Positions 30,783 through 42,143 of a stretch of 64,000 bases of DNA are shown here, piece by piece (position 1 is the stretch's first letter; each line of letters begins with the position of its first letter). Source of the DNA: Heloderma charlesbogerti. Lineage: Eukaryota > Chordata > Lepidosauria > Squamata > Helodermatidae. Made by a program: the position numbers and the translations under genes. The stretch covers positions 4,092,001 through 4,156,000 of the forward strand of contig JANEZZ010003061.1 in assembly GCA_026122225.1 (NCBI GenBank), in the 5' to 3' direction. The notes beneath the pieces are model-generated. The model was given only the letters and a program-made list of their open reading frames with translations. It was not told where the DNA came from and did no database searches.

Positions 30783-31660
30783 GATAGAGGCATATAAAGT
30801 TATGTATGGTGTGGAGAAAGTGGATAGGGAGAGGTTTCTTATCATACTAGTTAGGGATTTAATGGATAGGGAGATTCAGGGCAGATAAAAGGAACTACTT
30901 TTCCACATAGCACCCAGTTAACTATGGAATTCACTGCCACAGGATGTAATGATGGCCGCCAGCTTGGGCAGCTTTAAAAGGGGATTATGAAAATTCATAG
31001 AGGATAAGGCTATCAGTGGCTACTAGTAGGGATGTATGGGTTATGTAAAATCCATTCCGTCTGTGTTACCTGGATTGTCAAAAGGCGGCTTTTGTTCCAT
31101 CATCCATCCACTGATGGAATCACATTTTTTTATTTATTTCCTGAATTAACACAAATTTGCATTTGTATGGATGTGCATCTGCACAAATTCGCACGTGCAA
31201 AAATGCGCAAAGTCCCGCCAAATGTGTATTTTCATGCTGTTGCTTATGGGGGAAATGTGCATTTTTTTGTCGTGTTTTGTTATTTTGTGCAAAATTTGGG
31301 AAAGTTGGAAAAACGGTCTGCAAGTGCGCAGAATCTGCACAACAGGGGGAAAGCCGGTCTACTGTGGAATCTGCAGGTCGGATTCATAAAAATCTGAACT
31401 CATATGGTTCTGTTGCGGATTTCTCCGACACCCCTAGCTACTAGTCATGATAGCTATTTGCTATCTCCAGGATGAGGGACGATGTGTCTGAGTACCAGTT
31501 TCTGGACCACAACAGTGGGAGGGTGCTGTTGCCCTTGTGTCCTCCTTGTGGGCTTCCCACAGGCATCTGGTTGGCCACTGTGGGCAAAGAATGCTGGACT
31601 AGACAGGCCTCAGATCTGACCCAGCAGGACTCTTTTTGCATCCAGATGCAATACATAGAA
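30783..31660 (+). mobile_element. CR1-type LINE 3' end, split by a hAT-like element
   Basis: The left part (30783-31018) encodes a diverged CR1 C-terminus. The right part (31445-31660) carries the 3' UTR with CATCTGGTTGGCCACTGTGG and AATGCTGGACTAGACAGGCC. The two are contiguous once 31027-31436 and one copy of its 8-bp duplication are removed. Confidence 0.78.
31027..31436 (+). mobile_element. hAT-like element, family M relative (M3), with perfect 8-bp target duplication
   Basis: A 410-bp element starts TAGGGATGTATGGG and ends GGATTTCTCCGACACCCCTA. It is flanked by GCTACTAG at 31019-31026 and 31437-31444. The ends match the elements at 5871 and 59497, but the interior is different: AT-rich, with repeated TGTGCA and TTCGCA-like words and an imperfect internal symmetry. 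It has no transposase. Confidence 0.88.
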
Positions 31661-32675
31661 CAGTGCCTTGTTGGCTTTACTCCCATGCTGGCAGGTTGTC
31701 ACGCAGATCAGAAAGTGTATTCAAAGCAAAATAACAATTTGAACGGAATAATTTGTTCCTTTCATGTTTGGAATCTGGATCTCGCAATGTTTGCTATTCT
31801 TCATGTTGGTTCCTTGTGATCCTCAGGCTTCAGACCTGGTAGGCTTCCCCCTTTGGCAGTGAATCTCTTTGGGGCAGTATGAACGCAATGTACATAATCC
31901 CTCAGAACCTTCTCATTTGTTCCATCCCCTTCTGTCTGGCTTCAGCCTTCTACGTGCTAGCACAGAAAAGCATTCAATCCTTCAGTAGCTCCAATAGGAG
32001 CAAAAAAATTAAGGCCGGTCTGCATTTTTAATCAAGATGAACTCTGCTGGAACAGACCAAAGGGCAATCTGGTGCAGCACCCTCCTCCCACGTTGGCCAA
32101 ATAGAAGCGTCTGCCTCTGAATCTGGAGCTCCAAACAACCATCACAACTAAGGGCCATTGATATGCTTACAGGGCAACTCAAACTGTGGCCGAGGAAGGG
32201 AGGAGCAGAGGAGCAAGTCCTAGTAGTGGCTGGTGACTCCGATTCCGGTGGGGCTGTAAATGCATTCTGGGTTTCAGTCAGAACCAGACAGAACTCTAAA
32301 AAAGCTATCCAAGGTGCTGAACCTTATCCCCAAAATAGATTCAGCCTCTGCTGGAGATCCACTGCCGCATCCTAAGCCGTTCTGGCTTGCGCTGAAGGTG
32401 GGATAGGTTGTGTTTTCTTTCTTTTTTGCTACGCCAGCTCCAGACTGGCAGGGATTGGATGCCTTGGGGGGGATCCGTGTGTTTTGGATGCAGTGAATCC
32501 AAGGCTACTGATGTCCCATCCCCACAATGCCCTATTTCAAGGCTTTCTGCCAGCCATTGCTGGTAGTGGTTTTCCATCTATGGAGCTTTCAGTGGGGCTG
32601 CTGGAACAGAGAGATTCTACCCTCCTTCCTGCATTGGCAGTGCTCCTGTCCAGTGGTAGGGGGCACCTCTGTCTA
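31661..32675. other. Mostly unassigned stretch
   Basis: A fragment at about 32221-32320 (GTAGTGGCTGGTGACTCCGA, then TTTCAGTCAGAACCAGACAG) matches one side of the hAT MITE V at 7230-7422. No gene is seen. Confidence 0.45.
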
Positions 32676-32869
32676 GGAACATAGGAAGCTGCTTTATACT
32701 GAGTCAGACCATTGGTCCATCTAGCCCAATATTGTCAACATTGATTGGCAGCGGCTCTCCAGGGTTTCAGGCAGGATTTTTTCCAGCCCTACCTGGAGAT
32801 GCCGGGGATCAAACCTGGAACCTTCTGCACACAAAGCAGGTGCTCTACCACTTAGCTATAGCCCCTCCC
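32676..32869 (-). mobile_element. tRNA-Ala-derived SINE
   Basis: On the minus strand the head reads AGCTAAGTGGTAGAGCACCT, then GGTTCCAGGTTTGATCCCC, which follows vertebrate tRNA-Ala through its A and B boxes. The anticodon loop is changed (TTGTG in place of TTGCA). It continues into a body ending in AGTATAAAGCAGCTTCCTAT. This is a SINE because the tRNA part is mutated and fused to a non-tRNA body. A partial copy is at 45149. Confidence 0.82.
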
Positions 32870-33365
32870 ATATAATCTGAGTCCCCTCCAGCAAGTGAGC
32901 TCTGGATTGAAATGCCATGAATTTATCTTATCCACTTCTAAAGCCATCTATGCTAGTGGCCAACACTACATCTTGTAGATTAATTATGTGTTGCATGAAG
33001 AAGTGCGTTTTTCCCCTTCAGATCCGGGGGAATCTATCTTGTATCTCCTGCCAGTCAGTTTCATAGGACAATTCCAGGTTCTGCTATTATGAGAGAGGGA
33101 GAAAAAAAAAAAACCTCTCCCAGTTCACTAATTAAGAATGTATTCAAGAGCTCACAGCAATGCTTTCACCTCATAAAGTCCTTGTAAGATAGGTTAGGGT
33201 GAGAAAAGAGAGAGATTGACTTTCCCAAAGCCACCCAACGACTGAGGAACTACTACAGGTTATATCTGTGGCACAGAAAAAGAAAGGCACCATGAGAAGA
33301 AATGCCAGGGCATGGCTGGCTAAGATAGGATGTATACTAGGCGACCCCTACTAGACTTGCAGGGC
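32870..33365. other. Weak SINE-like remnant and unassigned DNA
   Basis: A part at about 33145-33242 (CTCATAAAGTCCTTGTAAGA, CCCAAAGCCACCCAACG) resembles the MIR-like core in minus orientation. It is too worn for certainty. Confidence 0.4.
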
Positions 33366-33393
33366 CTGTGTGTGTGTGTGTGTGTGTGTGTGG
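33366..33393. repeat. (GT)n microsatellite
   Basis: About 12 GT units end in a short G run. Confidence 0.95.
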
Positions 33394-33411
33394 GGGTACC
33401 ACTGAATTCCT

Positions 33412-33605
33412 GCCCCAGGGCCAACCCTCCCAAGAAGCAGGGCGAGGTGCCTGCATCAGGTGGCAAAGTGGGAGGAGCAGTGAATTGTGCCACTCCCCCT
33501 GCCCCCACCAGGAGGGCCTACTGCCACTGCCCCATCACCTCCAATGGGTACTCTGGAGAGCCCTGCCAGCTGTTTTCCCACTATGGCATTTCCTGCAGCG
33601 AGAGA
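33412..33605 (-). mobile_element. GC-rich hAT-like element, family N copy 1
   Basis: The reverse complement of 47370-47558. Shared blocks include GTGCCACTCCCCCTGCCCCC-type and AGGAGGGCCTACTGCCACTG-type sequence. The left terminus CAGGGCCAACCCT resembles the ends at 35.8-36.1 kb. The neighbouring frames on both strands are compositional. Confidence 0.6.
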
Positions 33606-35478
33606 GTGGCTGGCAGGGCTCTCTGGAGCAGCCACTTGCCCTCTACTTCCCTCATTGCATCCCCTCTTACTTTTGCCCAGGTCATGTGAGAGCCCTGCAG
33701 CTGCTTCTTCCAGCCATGCAGTGGCAGTAAAGGTAAGGGGAAGGGGCATGATACAGCGGTGGCAGGAAGAGGAGGCATGACGGGGAAAGAGAAAGGAGAT
33801 GGAGGGGCAGGAAGGGGAGCATTGCGGCACTGCATGTTCTCTTCCCCCTCAGGCAGCAAGAGAGTTTGTGCTAGGGCTGTCCATCCCCCAAATGGATTGC
33901 ATTACTTCCCTCACTAAAATCACAAATACTGGGGAGGAAATTGTTTTTATTTGATAGTAGCACACACTGTTAAATTGGGTTTCAGCAGGATGCAGCAGTC
34001 ACAGTGAATATCTATTCAGAAAGGCACCTTTCCTGTGGAAAATAACTGCCCACTCATATTAGCTCCCAAGCCTTCATACATGACATTCCAGATACTGTAT
34101 CATATTCTGCCAGGGTAGCATCAGTCACAGTGCCGCCTATCATATATTTCTCCTGTCTGTCTCTCAGGGTCACTAGGTCTGAACCAGAAACTTCTCCTTT
34201 GGTGGTTTGGAACAGATCTAATCATTCCAGAGTTTAGCTTAATCAACGGGGGTTTTCTACAGTAGAAATGCTGCCGCTTTGCAAAGGTTTGCTGCTGTAG
34301 TAGACAATTTGCAACAACTGGCCTCTGCCTGGTATAAATATTTCTAGGGCAGTGTTATATGCCTTGCCCTTAATCCTGGCAGATGCTTTGCTTTGATTCT
34401 TTCCTGGTTGTGGCCCAAACCTTCTCTAGTTCAGCCTCCTTCAGTGTCTGTATCTTGCTTTTAATGACACCATCAGGACAGGACCTCGGGCAGAAGTCCG
34501 AGGCCCCATGAATGGGGCCTCAGGAGAATGAACAGGAGGGCCCTTGAATGCCGCAGGGCTGGCTTACCACATTTTGAAGTAAGTAAGGCAATGTGCATAC
34601 CCATCTAAAGAGCCACCCTGTAAAACCATAAAGCCCATAGTCTAAGGTGATCTTAACTGCACACAACTGCTTGCTCCTCATCCCTTTTTCCACCTCCAGA
34701 CTGACTGTGGTTACAGGCCACCCACCGCTTGCATCTGACTATTCTTTCACTTCTCCATTCTGTGGACTTCATCTGTGACTCTAATGTTCACCTCTTGCTT
34801 TTGGAATAGGACCTTTGGCTGCTGGCCCTCTATCTCCCCTAAATACACTGTTTATCTTTCTACCAGCTTTTGTCCCTGATGCTGCAATTATAAACACATA
34901 TAGGCAACGGATTAGGGGGGGAGGAGCACCTCTTAAAATTTGGCAAAGGATGTTCTTTGACCATTCTGTGAAATTAAGAGCTCCAAGATAAATCTGGATT
35001 TACCAGATATTTTTGGCCAGATTTGTAAAGCCAGGTGGAAGAGGCCAGCTAGTTATAGTTGTAGAGTGGAATCAGTCCCCCAGAAGCAGGAAGAGCACTT
35101 GCTTGAAAGTTGGCCTTCATAGATATTAGCAGTTACAACAATCACCAAATCATAGGAGATTTAAGAGCTGCTGTGGATTATGTAGCCCAGCATCATGCCA
35201 CAAAATGTTATCCTGTACCAAAAGAAAGCCTTAGAAGTGGCAGTCCAATCTTCTCTGGAAAACCTCCAGAGAAGGATAAGGTGACCACAAGTAATTTCTG
35301 TGACATAATGTCAGATGGTCTTACATCCATTTCTACTCATAGTCAGACAGAAGTATGCATCCAAGCCAAGTTCAAGGATTCCCTGAATATCTAGGGAGTG
35401 ACTGAGGAGTGCACATGAGCATGAGTGCTTCTAGTCTTAAGATTTTCAACACTGTGGGAGTGATGAAATCTCTGCAGT
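33606..35478. other. Unassigned stretch
   Basis: No gene, RNA or repeat family is recognised. The open frame at 35110-35394 (94 codons) has no recognisable domain and I do not call it. Confidence 0.45.
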
Positions 35479-35564
35479 TATTTATTTTTATTTATTTATT
35501 TATTTATTTCATTTCTATACCGCCCAATAGCCGAAGCTCTCTGGGCGGTTCACAAAAATTTATG
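35479..35564 (-). mobile_element. L2-type LINE 3' UTR fragment
   Basis: It contains ACCGCCCAATAGCCGAAGCT and CTGGGCGGTTCACAAAAATT after a TTTATTTA run. It is identical over most of its length to the terminal part of the L2-type element at 51.5 kb, so it is probably a recent 5'-truncated insertion. Confidence 0.82.
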
Positions 35565-35756
35565 TCTGTATAGTTCTGGCGGTAGTGGATCTCACTGTTC
35601 TTAAATATTGATGCTCCAAGAATGGCTGTCTACAGGTGATTGTCTATAAGAGGAGTGTATGAATAGTGATGGTTTTGCAGTTATAGTGGATTGGTTACAT
35701 GGTTACCAGAGTTTGGGTCCAAAAAATATAACGATAAGGGAGAAATGTAGACATAG

Positions 35757-35810
35757 TATTTATTTATTTGTTGATTACATTTATATCCCACTTTTCCACT
35801 AAGAATAGTG
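35757..35810 (-). mobile_element. SINE tail fragment
   Basis: TTTATTTATTTGTTGATTAC and ATTTATATCCCACTTTTCC match the 3' end of the inverted MIR-like SINEs. Only the tail is present. Confidence 0.55.
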
Positions 35811-35818
35811 CTTCATGT

Positions 35819-36098
35819 GTAGGACTGGCCCAAGACATTTTGCTGCCTGAGACAGAAAACAAGATGGCACCCCCTCCTGTCCCATGCCCCAAAGCCGACT
35901 GGACTGGCAGATGAATCAGTCTTCAATGCTGATGATGAAACAAAGTCTTCTACCACACCTGAGGACAGCAGGGTAATTTAGGGGGCAAAGAGCAGGCTGC
36001 ATGGCCCACATTTCTCTCCTCCAACACCTTGCTGCCACTTCCCAGCATCTGTTGCCTGAGGCAACTGTTTCACTCTGCCTAATGGTAGGGCCGGCCCT
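35819..36098. mobile_element. hAT-like element with GGCCGGCCCT end
   Basis: The right end TGGTAGGGCCGGCCCTGG and the left end AGGACTGGCCCAAGACAT are inverted relatives, with CTGCCTGAGACAG and TTGCCTGAGGCAAC just inside. Similar ends appear near 47540 and 51150. I could not confirm a duplication. Confidence 0.55.
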
Positions 36099-37086
36099 GG
36101 CTTGCAATAAAACAGGAAATTGGATCTTCCTGCCTGCAGGCCTAACAGCCTGTGGCGCCTCCTTGGTTTCCTCCAGGGGCAGGGCTTGGCGGCATGTAGG
36201 GGAATCCCCCCAGAGCAATCCTGGCTGTTAACTCTGACCTGAGATTGGAGATAACAATGGGGATTCCCCTGCATGCCACTCCCCCTCCCTGTAGAATAAA
36301 ATATAGATAAAACAACAACATTATAATTAAAACATTAAAACTCAGATAAAAGCACATCAGACCAAAACACAATTTTAAAAAAACCCAATCGCTTCTTTGT
36401 TTGAACAGTCATCCTAGGAGCACTCCTTGATTGATAACCCCACTGAGGGTCCCACTTCTGTCTGACTAGGAATGTGAACTCTGCTTTCCTAGGCAGTGTC
36501 TGATGATGGTATGCTTTTCTCTATGGTCAGAAATGAGTACAAAGTTGACACTGCCCAGTCAGAGTGTTATTGAGTAATTATTCAGAAAGTGATTGTTTTT
36601 CTCAAGCAACAACTATATCCAGCTTAGAATCCACAGAAAACATCTGTGACAAAGGAGTCCTGATGTTGACCCTCAATTTTGCATATATAATCTTATAAAT
36701 GTTTTAAGGCAATATAGTCTTATCAACATTTTTTTGTTCAAGTCCTTTAATGGGATGCTCTGCATTTGGAGTGTTCTTTGTTTGTTTTACTTTCTGTGTG
36801 AGATTTACACTGTAGGCAGGTTGACCTTGCACAGAAATCATTGTGGCTTGGTAAATTGACAGAACTGGATATATGAAGTTGCTCTAACGTAGAGCTGGCC
36901 AAATTTCCACTGCCCAGTCTGATTTGAATTAAATACTGAAAAAGGAATTAATTGGATGTCTGCTGGACATTCAGCAGTTGGGTTTTTTTTCAGTGAGTTT
37001 TTTTTTTCTGGATCAGTTGCAAATTGGGCTTGGTGTCTAGTTCCTTTCATTTTCTTAAAGATGTAATGTAATCAGCTGTGTGATAT
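36099..37086. other. Unassigned stretch
   Basis: No gene is recognised. ATTGGAGATAACAATGGGGA near 36244 recurs at 22274. Confidence 0.45.
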
Positions 37087-37691
37087 AGGGTGGCCATCTA
37101 CACATTGCCCTAAAAGAGGAAATGTATCACCAAAAAAGAGGACAAAAGAACTCACCAATTTTCATACCATTTGCTTATTCTAATTTATATGTATGGAGCC
37201 AAATTTGGAAATAATTGCTATAACTGAAACAGAAATACAGCGCATCTCACCACAGTGGAAAAAAACTGACCAGGGCTACATCTACACTAGTGTTTTTTAT
37301 TGGTATTGAAGTGCACTTATAACTGTTGGGGCACATTACATATTCCGTATACTGCTTTCCTAGAGTTATTTCCTGCTTTTTATTCTGTATTATCCAAAAC
37401 ACTGCAACATATATCATTGTGTGTGCTACGAGGTATAAATACGTAAGAGGGATAGAGCATCACCATGATGGGATTGAACTGATATAACATGAGGTATAGA
37501 TCTGGCCTAGGTGACCTGTGTGCCTCATCAGTTTGCTGTCCAGGTACTAACTGTCAATGGGAGCTTCAAGGCTGCTGTTGCTCTCCCTCCTTATGGTTCT
37601 TTATTTTATAACTGGACTTGGACAGGTCAGCCCAAAGTCCTCTGATAGCTTTCCAAAACAGAGAACTATCAAGGAGGACACCTGGCTACCT
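37087..37691 (-). mobile_element. Repeat family G, copy 4, interrupted by another MITE
   Basis: The inverted family G: the right end is GGACACCTGGCTACCT and the left end is AGGGTGGCCATCTACAC. The body is split at 37273-37506 by a 234-bp element. Family sequence is continuous across it (ACTGACC then AGGTGACCTG, as in the copies at 20.9 and 42.3 kb). Confidence 0.75.
37273..37506. mobile_element. MITE with GGGC-ATCTACA ends, related to element H termini
   Basis: The left end is GGGCTACATCTACACTAG and the right end is GAGGTATAGATCTGGC, which resemble the GGGCTGGATCTACACTTA end of element H. The target in other family G copies reads GACCAGGTG. Here the flanks are CCA (37270-37272) and CTA (37507-37509), a 3-bp duplication with one mismatch. 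It has no ORF and the interior does not resemble element H. Confidence 0.65.
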
Positions 37692-38653
37692 CATGACGGT
37701 GAAAGGAGCTAGAGACCTTCACAGCTGCTGTAGCCCCCTGTCCTATCAGATGACTCTTTGAAAGGTGGTGAGGGCTCACTCCACACTGAAGGAGGCGTGC
37801 AGGAGACGGCGGATGCCTCGAAGCCCCGTGGCACGCTTGCTCCCCTGGAGTCATCACTGTGAAAGCTGTTGAGGCCTCTGGGAAGGCCCAAGCCATTTCA
37901 GCCCTTTTTGGACATCTATTTTTTTCCACTGGGTGCTAAAACATGTCCAAAAAGGACAATCCTGTAGAAAATAGTCCTGTGGAGCTGCCCTGGAATATTT
38001 TACTGATCTTAGGAGTGGGGGAGAGCAAAGTATTATTTGCTGGTAACAGAGAAGAGGTACTTTATAAGACAGTACTTAAATTGTCCCTGAGGCGTTCTTT
38101 CTTAGGAGTGGAATGGGGGAGGTGACTGCCCTCTGGAGCACACAGCAGGCTTGCTATAAGCTCTGTGTTCCCCGGCAAGTTGTAATTCTGCCTGCTAGGA
38201 CACCCACTTGGCCGTGTTATTTGACAGAAAGGCTATTCCTTCTGGGTGGTTGACAGTTAGATGGAGTATGATTCCTTAATTGGCCCTTCAGAGAATATAA
38301 ATGCCAGGGAAGCCATTTTCCTCCACGGTGGAGAGAGGGATATTCCACTCAGTCCTTGCAGAGAGGATCAGCCACATCTTTGCCACTCCTCCTCTACTCA
38401 CTGCTCTGTGTTGCTCTCAGGAGATTTTTATCTTCCACTAACAGGGCCAGCTGATAACTGTGTTCTGTTGCTTTGACTACAGCAAGGCTGTGCACAGACA
38501 ACAACTTTTTCAAAAGCTTGAAGGTGACATGATAGAATAATTGTTGCCCACGCATTGCTGTATGTCCTCATTCACATACACATGTGAACTTCTGTGTGTA
38601 CACGTATAATAACAAATGTGGGTCTTTAAACAGATGTGTGCAGTGTACACAGT
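37692..38653. other. Unassigned stretch
   Basis: No gene is recognised. Short open frames (37943-38125, 38261-38476) show no domain. Confidence 0.45.
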
Positions 38654-38662
38654 GGACCTATG

Positions 38663-41600
38663 TTGTTGTTGCCGTTCAGTTGCTCAGTCGTGTCGGACTT
38701 TTCGTGACCCCATGGACCATAGCACGCCAGGCCTTCCTGTCCTGCGCTCTCTCCCGGAGTGTGCTCAAGTTCATATTCATTGAATCGGTGATGCTATCTA
38801 GCCATCTCATCCTCTGCTGTCCCCTTCTCCTTTTGCCTTTAGTCTTTCCCAGCATCAGGGTCTTTTCCAGGGAGTTTTCTCTTCGCATTAGGTGGCCAAA
38901 ATATTTGAGCTTCAGCTTCAGTATCTGTCCTTCCAATGAGCACTCAGGGTTGATTTCCTTTAGGATGGACTGATTTGACCTCCTTGCAGTCCAGGGGACT
39001 CGTAAGAGTCTTCTCCAGCACCACAGTTCGAAGGCATCAATTCTTTGGCGCTCAGCCTTCCTTATAGTCCTGCTCTCACAGCCATACGTTACTACTGGGA
39101 AAACCATAGCTTTTATTAGACGGACCTCTGTCAGCAAGGTGATGTCTCTGCTTCTTACTATGCTGTCTAGGTGTGCCATAGCTTTCCTCCCAAGGAGCAA
39201 GCGTCTTTTAATTTCATGGCCGCAGTCACCGTCTGCGGTGATCTTGGAGCCCAAGAAAATAAAATCTGTCACTGCTTCCATTTCTTCCCCTTCTATATGC
39301 CAGGAATTGATGGGGCCAGATGCCATGATCTTCGTTTTTTTAATGCTGAGCTTCAAACCAGCTTTTGCACTCTCCTCTTTCACCCTCAACAAGAGGCTCT
39401 TTAGATCCTCTTCGCTTTCTGCCATTAGGGTGGTATCGTCTGCGTATCTGAGGTTGTTGATAATTCTCCCGGCAATCTTAATTCCGACCTGTGATTTATC
39501 CAACCTGGCGTTTCTCATGATGTACTCTGCATAGAAGTTAAATAAGCAGGGCGACAATATGCAGCCTTGTTGTACTCCTTTCCCAATTTTGAACCAATCA
39601 GTTGTTCCATGTCCGGTTCTTACTGTTGCTTCTTGACCCTCGTACCAGTTTCTCAGGAGACAGGTAAGGTGGTCTGGTACCCCTATCTCTTTCAGAATTT
39701 GCCACAGTTTGTTGTGATCCACACAATCAAAGGCTTTAGCGTAGTCAATGAAGCAGAAATAGACATTTTTTCTGGAATTCTCGTGTGTTCTCCATGATCC
39801 AGCGAATGGTGGCGATTTGATCTCTAGTTCCTCTGCCTCTTCGAAACCCAGCTTGTACTTCCGGTAGTTCTCGGTTCGCATACTGCTGAAGCCTAGCTTG
39901 TAGGATTTTGAGCATCACCTTGCTGGCATGTGAAATGAGTGCAATTGTACGGTAGTTTGAACACTCTTTGGCATTGCCCTTCTTTGGAATTGGAATGTAC
40001 ACTGACCTTTTCCAGTCTTGTGGCCACTGTTGAGTGTTCCAAATGTGTTGGCATATTGAGTGCAGCACTTTAACAGCATCATCTTTTAGGATTTTAAATA
40101 GGTCAGCTGGAATACTGTCATCTCCGCTAGCTTTGTTGTTAGTAATGCTTCCTAAGGCCCACTTGATGTCACTCTCTAGGATGTCCAGCTCAAGTTCAGT
40201 GACCGCACTATCATGGCTATCAGGGACATTCAGATCTTTCCTGTATAGTTCTTCTGTGTATTCTTGCCACCTCTTCTTAATCTCATCTGCTTCTGTTAGG
40301 TCCCTGCCTTCTTTGTCCTTTATCATGCCCGTCTTTGCACAAAATGTTCCCTTCAGATCTCCAATTTTCTTGAAGAGATCTCTAGTCTTTCCCATTCTGT
40401 TGTTTTCCTCGATTTCTTTGCATTGTTCATTTAAGAAGGCCTTCTTGTCTCTCCTTGCTATTCTCTGGAACTCTGCATTCAGTTGGATATATCTTCCCCT
40501 TTCTCCCTTGCTTTTCGCTTCCCTTCTTTCCTCAGCTACTTGTAAAGCCTCCTCAGACAGCCACTTTGCTTTCTTGCATTTCTTTTTCTTTGGGATGGAT
40601 TGAGTTGCTGCCTCCTGAACAGTGTTACGGACCTCTGTCCATAGTTCCTCAGGCACTCTGTCTATCAGATCTAATCCCTGAAATCTATTCCTCACCTCCA
40701 CTGTATATTCATAAGGGATATGATTTAGGTCATACCTGAATGGTTTAGTGGTTTTCCCTACGTTCTTCAATTTAAGCCGAAATTTTGCAAGAAGCAGCTC
40801 ATGATCTGAGCCACAGTCAGCTCCAGGTCTTGTTTTTACTGACTGTATGGAGCTTCTCCATCTTTGGCTGCAAAGTACATAATCAATCTGGTTTTGATAT
40901 TGACCATCTGGTGATGTCCATGTGTACAGTCGCCTCTTGTGCTGTTGCAAAGAGTGTTTGCTATGAGCAGCGTCTTCTCTTGACAAAACTCTATTAGCCT
41001 TTGCCCTGCTTCATTTTGTACACCAAGGCCATGCTTGCCTGTTATCCTGGTGATTTCCTGACTTCCTACTTTAGCATTCCAATCCCCTATGATGAAGAGG
41101 ACATCTTTTTTTGGTGTTAGTTCTAGAAGTTGTTGTAGGTCTTCATAGAACCGATCAACCTCAGCTTCTTCGGCCTCAGTGGTTGGGGCATAGACTTGAA
41201 TTACTGTGATGTTGAATGGTTTTCCTTGGATTCGTACTGAGATCATTCTATCGTTTTTACGATTGTACCCCAGTACTGCTTTTCCCACCCTTTTGTTGAC
41301 TATGAGTGTTACTCCATTTCTTCTAAGGGATTTTTGCCCACAGTAGTAGATATGATGGTCACCTGAATTAAATTCGCCCATGCCTGTCCATTTTAGTTCG
41401 CTGATTCCCAAGATATCGATGTTCAATCTTGCCATCTCATGTTTGACCACCTCCGGCTTACCTTCCAGGTTCCTAAACAATATTGTTCTTTCCAGCATCG
41501 GATTTTCTTTTCACCATCATACACATCCACAGCTGAGTGTCCTTTCGGGTTTGGCCCAGCCGCTTCACTCTTTCTGGCGCTACTTGGAAATACCCTCTGC

Positions 41601-41865
41601 TCTTCCCCAGTAGTATGTTGGACACCTTCCGACCTGAGGGGCTCATCTTCTGGCGTCATCTCTTTTAGCCTTGTGATACGTTCCATGGGGTTTTCTTGGC
41701 AAGAATACTGGAGTGGGTTGCCATTTCCTTCTCCAGTGGACCACATTTTGCAGAACTCTCCGCCATGACCTGTCCGTCTTGGGTGGCCCTGCACGGCATA
41801 GCTTATGTCTTCACTGAGTTACGCAAGCCCCTTCTCCACCACAAGGCAGTGATCCATGAAGGGGA
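38663..41865 (-). mobile_element. Full-length BovB LINE (copy C)
   Basis: A 3.2-kb element on the minus strand runs from the BovB 5' end (CCCCTTCATGGATCACTGCC, read from about 41864) to the 3' end (ACGACTGAGCAACTGAACGG followed by CAA repeats). The 9-bp duplication GGACCTATG lies at 38654-38662 and 41866-41874. The 5' UTR includes GGCAACCCACTCCAGTATTC, a motif also known from ruminant BovB. The single ORF carries endonuclease and RT with the active site intact. Only three indels break it, so it is a relatively young copy. Confidence 0.95.
38676..41686 (-). pseudogene. BovB ORF2: endonuclease-reverse transcriptase with three frame breaks
   Basis: Read from the ATG at 41686, the product is the BovB ORF2 protein. 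The order is an N-terminal segment (MERITRLKEMTPEDEPLR), endonuclease (LNIDILGISELKW, VYAPTTEAEEAEVD, DVLFIIGDWNAKVG, GSDHELLLAKF), linker (NAEFQRIARRDKKAFLNEQ), and RT (NYRTIALISHASKVMLKILQ, YFCFIDYAKAFDCVDH, QGCILSPCLFNFYAEYIM, YADD at 39435-39446). The C-terminal region ends in MVHGVTKSPTRLSN. Against copy D the frame breaks are a 19-bp deletion near 41467, a 1-bp deletion near 40947 and an extra T in the run at 39766-39771. Endonuclease and RT motifs are otherwise intact. I call it a pseudogene only because of these indels. A sequencing or homopolymer error could explain one of them. Confidence 0.95.
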
Positions 41866-41874
41866 GGACCTATG

Positions 41875-42143
41875 TACACTGCCCTTTATGAAGTGGGGAA
41901 TAGCCATTTCTGAAATGGGGAAATTAGCCGAAACAGACATTCAAAGTCCTAAGGTGCAGAATTTTAAAATTATTATTTCTTTTTAAACATTTTTGTCCTT
42001 AAAACAGACATGCACACTTGTTACAGAAGGGAAAAATTGTTTGCTTAATATATTCACCCCCCTAGCACATGGACCAGTATACTAGCTTGAATAGGCCTTA
42101 GAGAAAGACGAAGATGGGGGAAATTTGCATTTGCCAAATAACG
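41875..42143. other. Unassigned stretch
   Basis: Between the BovB duplication and family G copy 5. Nothing is recognised. Confidence 0.45.

Noticed and set aside
32785..32869. A tRNA-Ala gene on the minus strand
   Set aside because: The anticodon loop and stem are mutated and the tRNA-like part is fused to a SINE body.
38584..40739. Plus-strand frames at 38.6-40.7 kb (and the equivalents at 61.2-63.2 kb)
   Set aside because: They are antisense shadows of BovB ORF2. The same shadow frames recur in every BovB copy.
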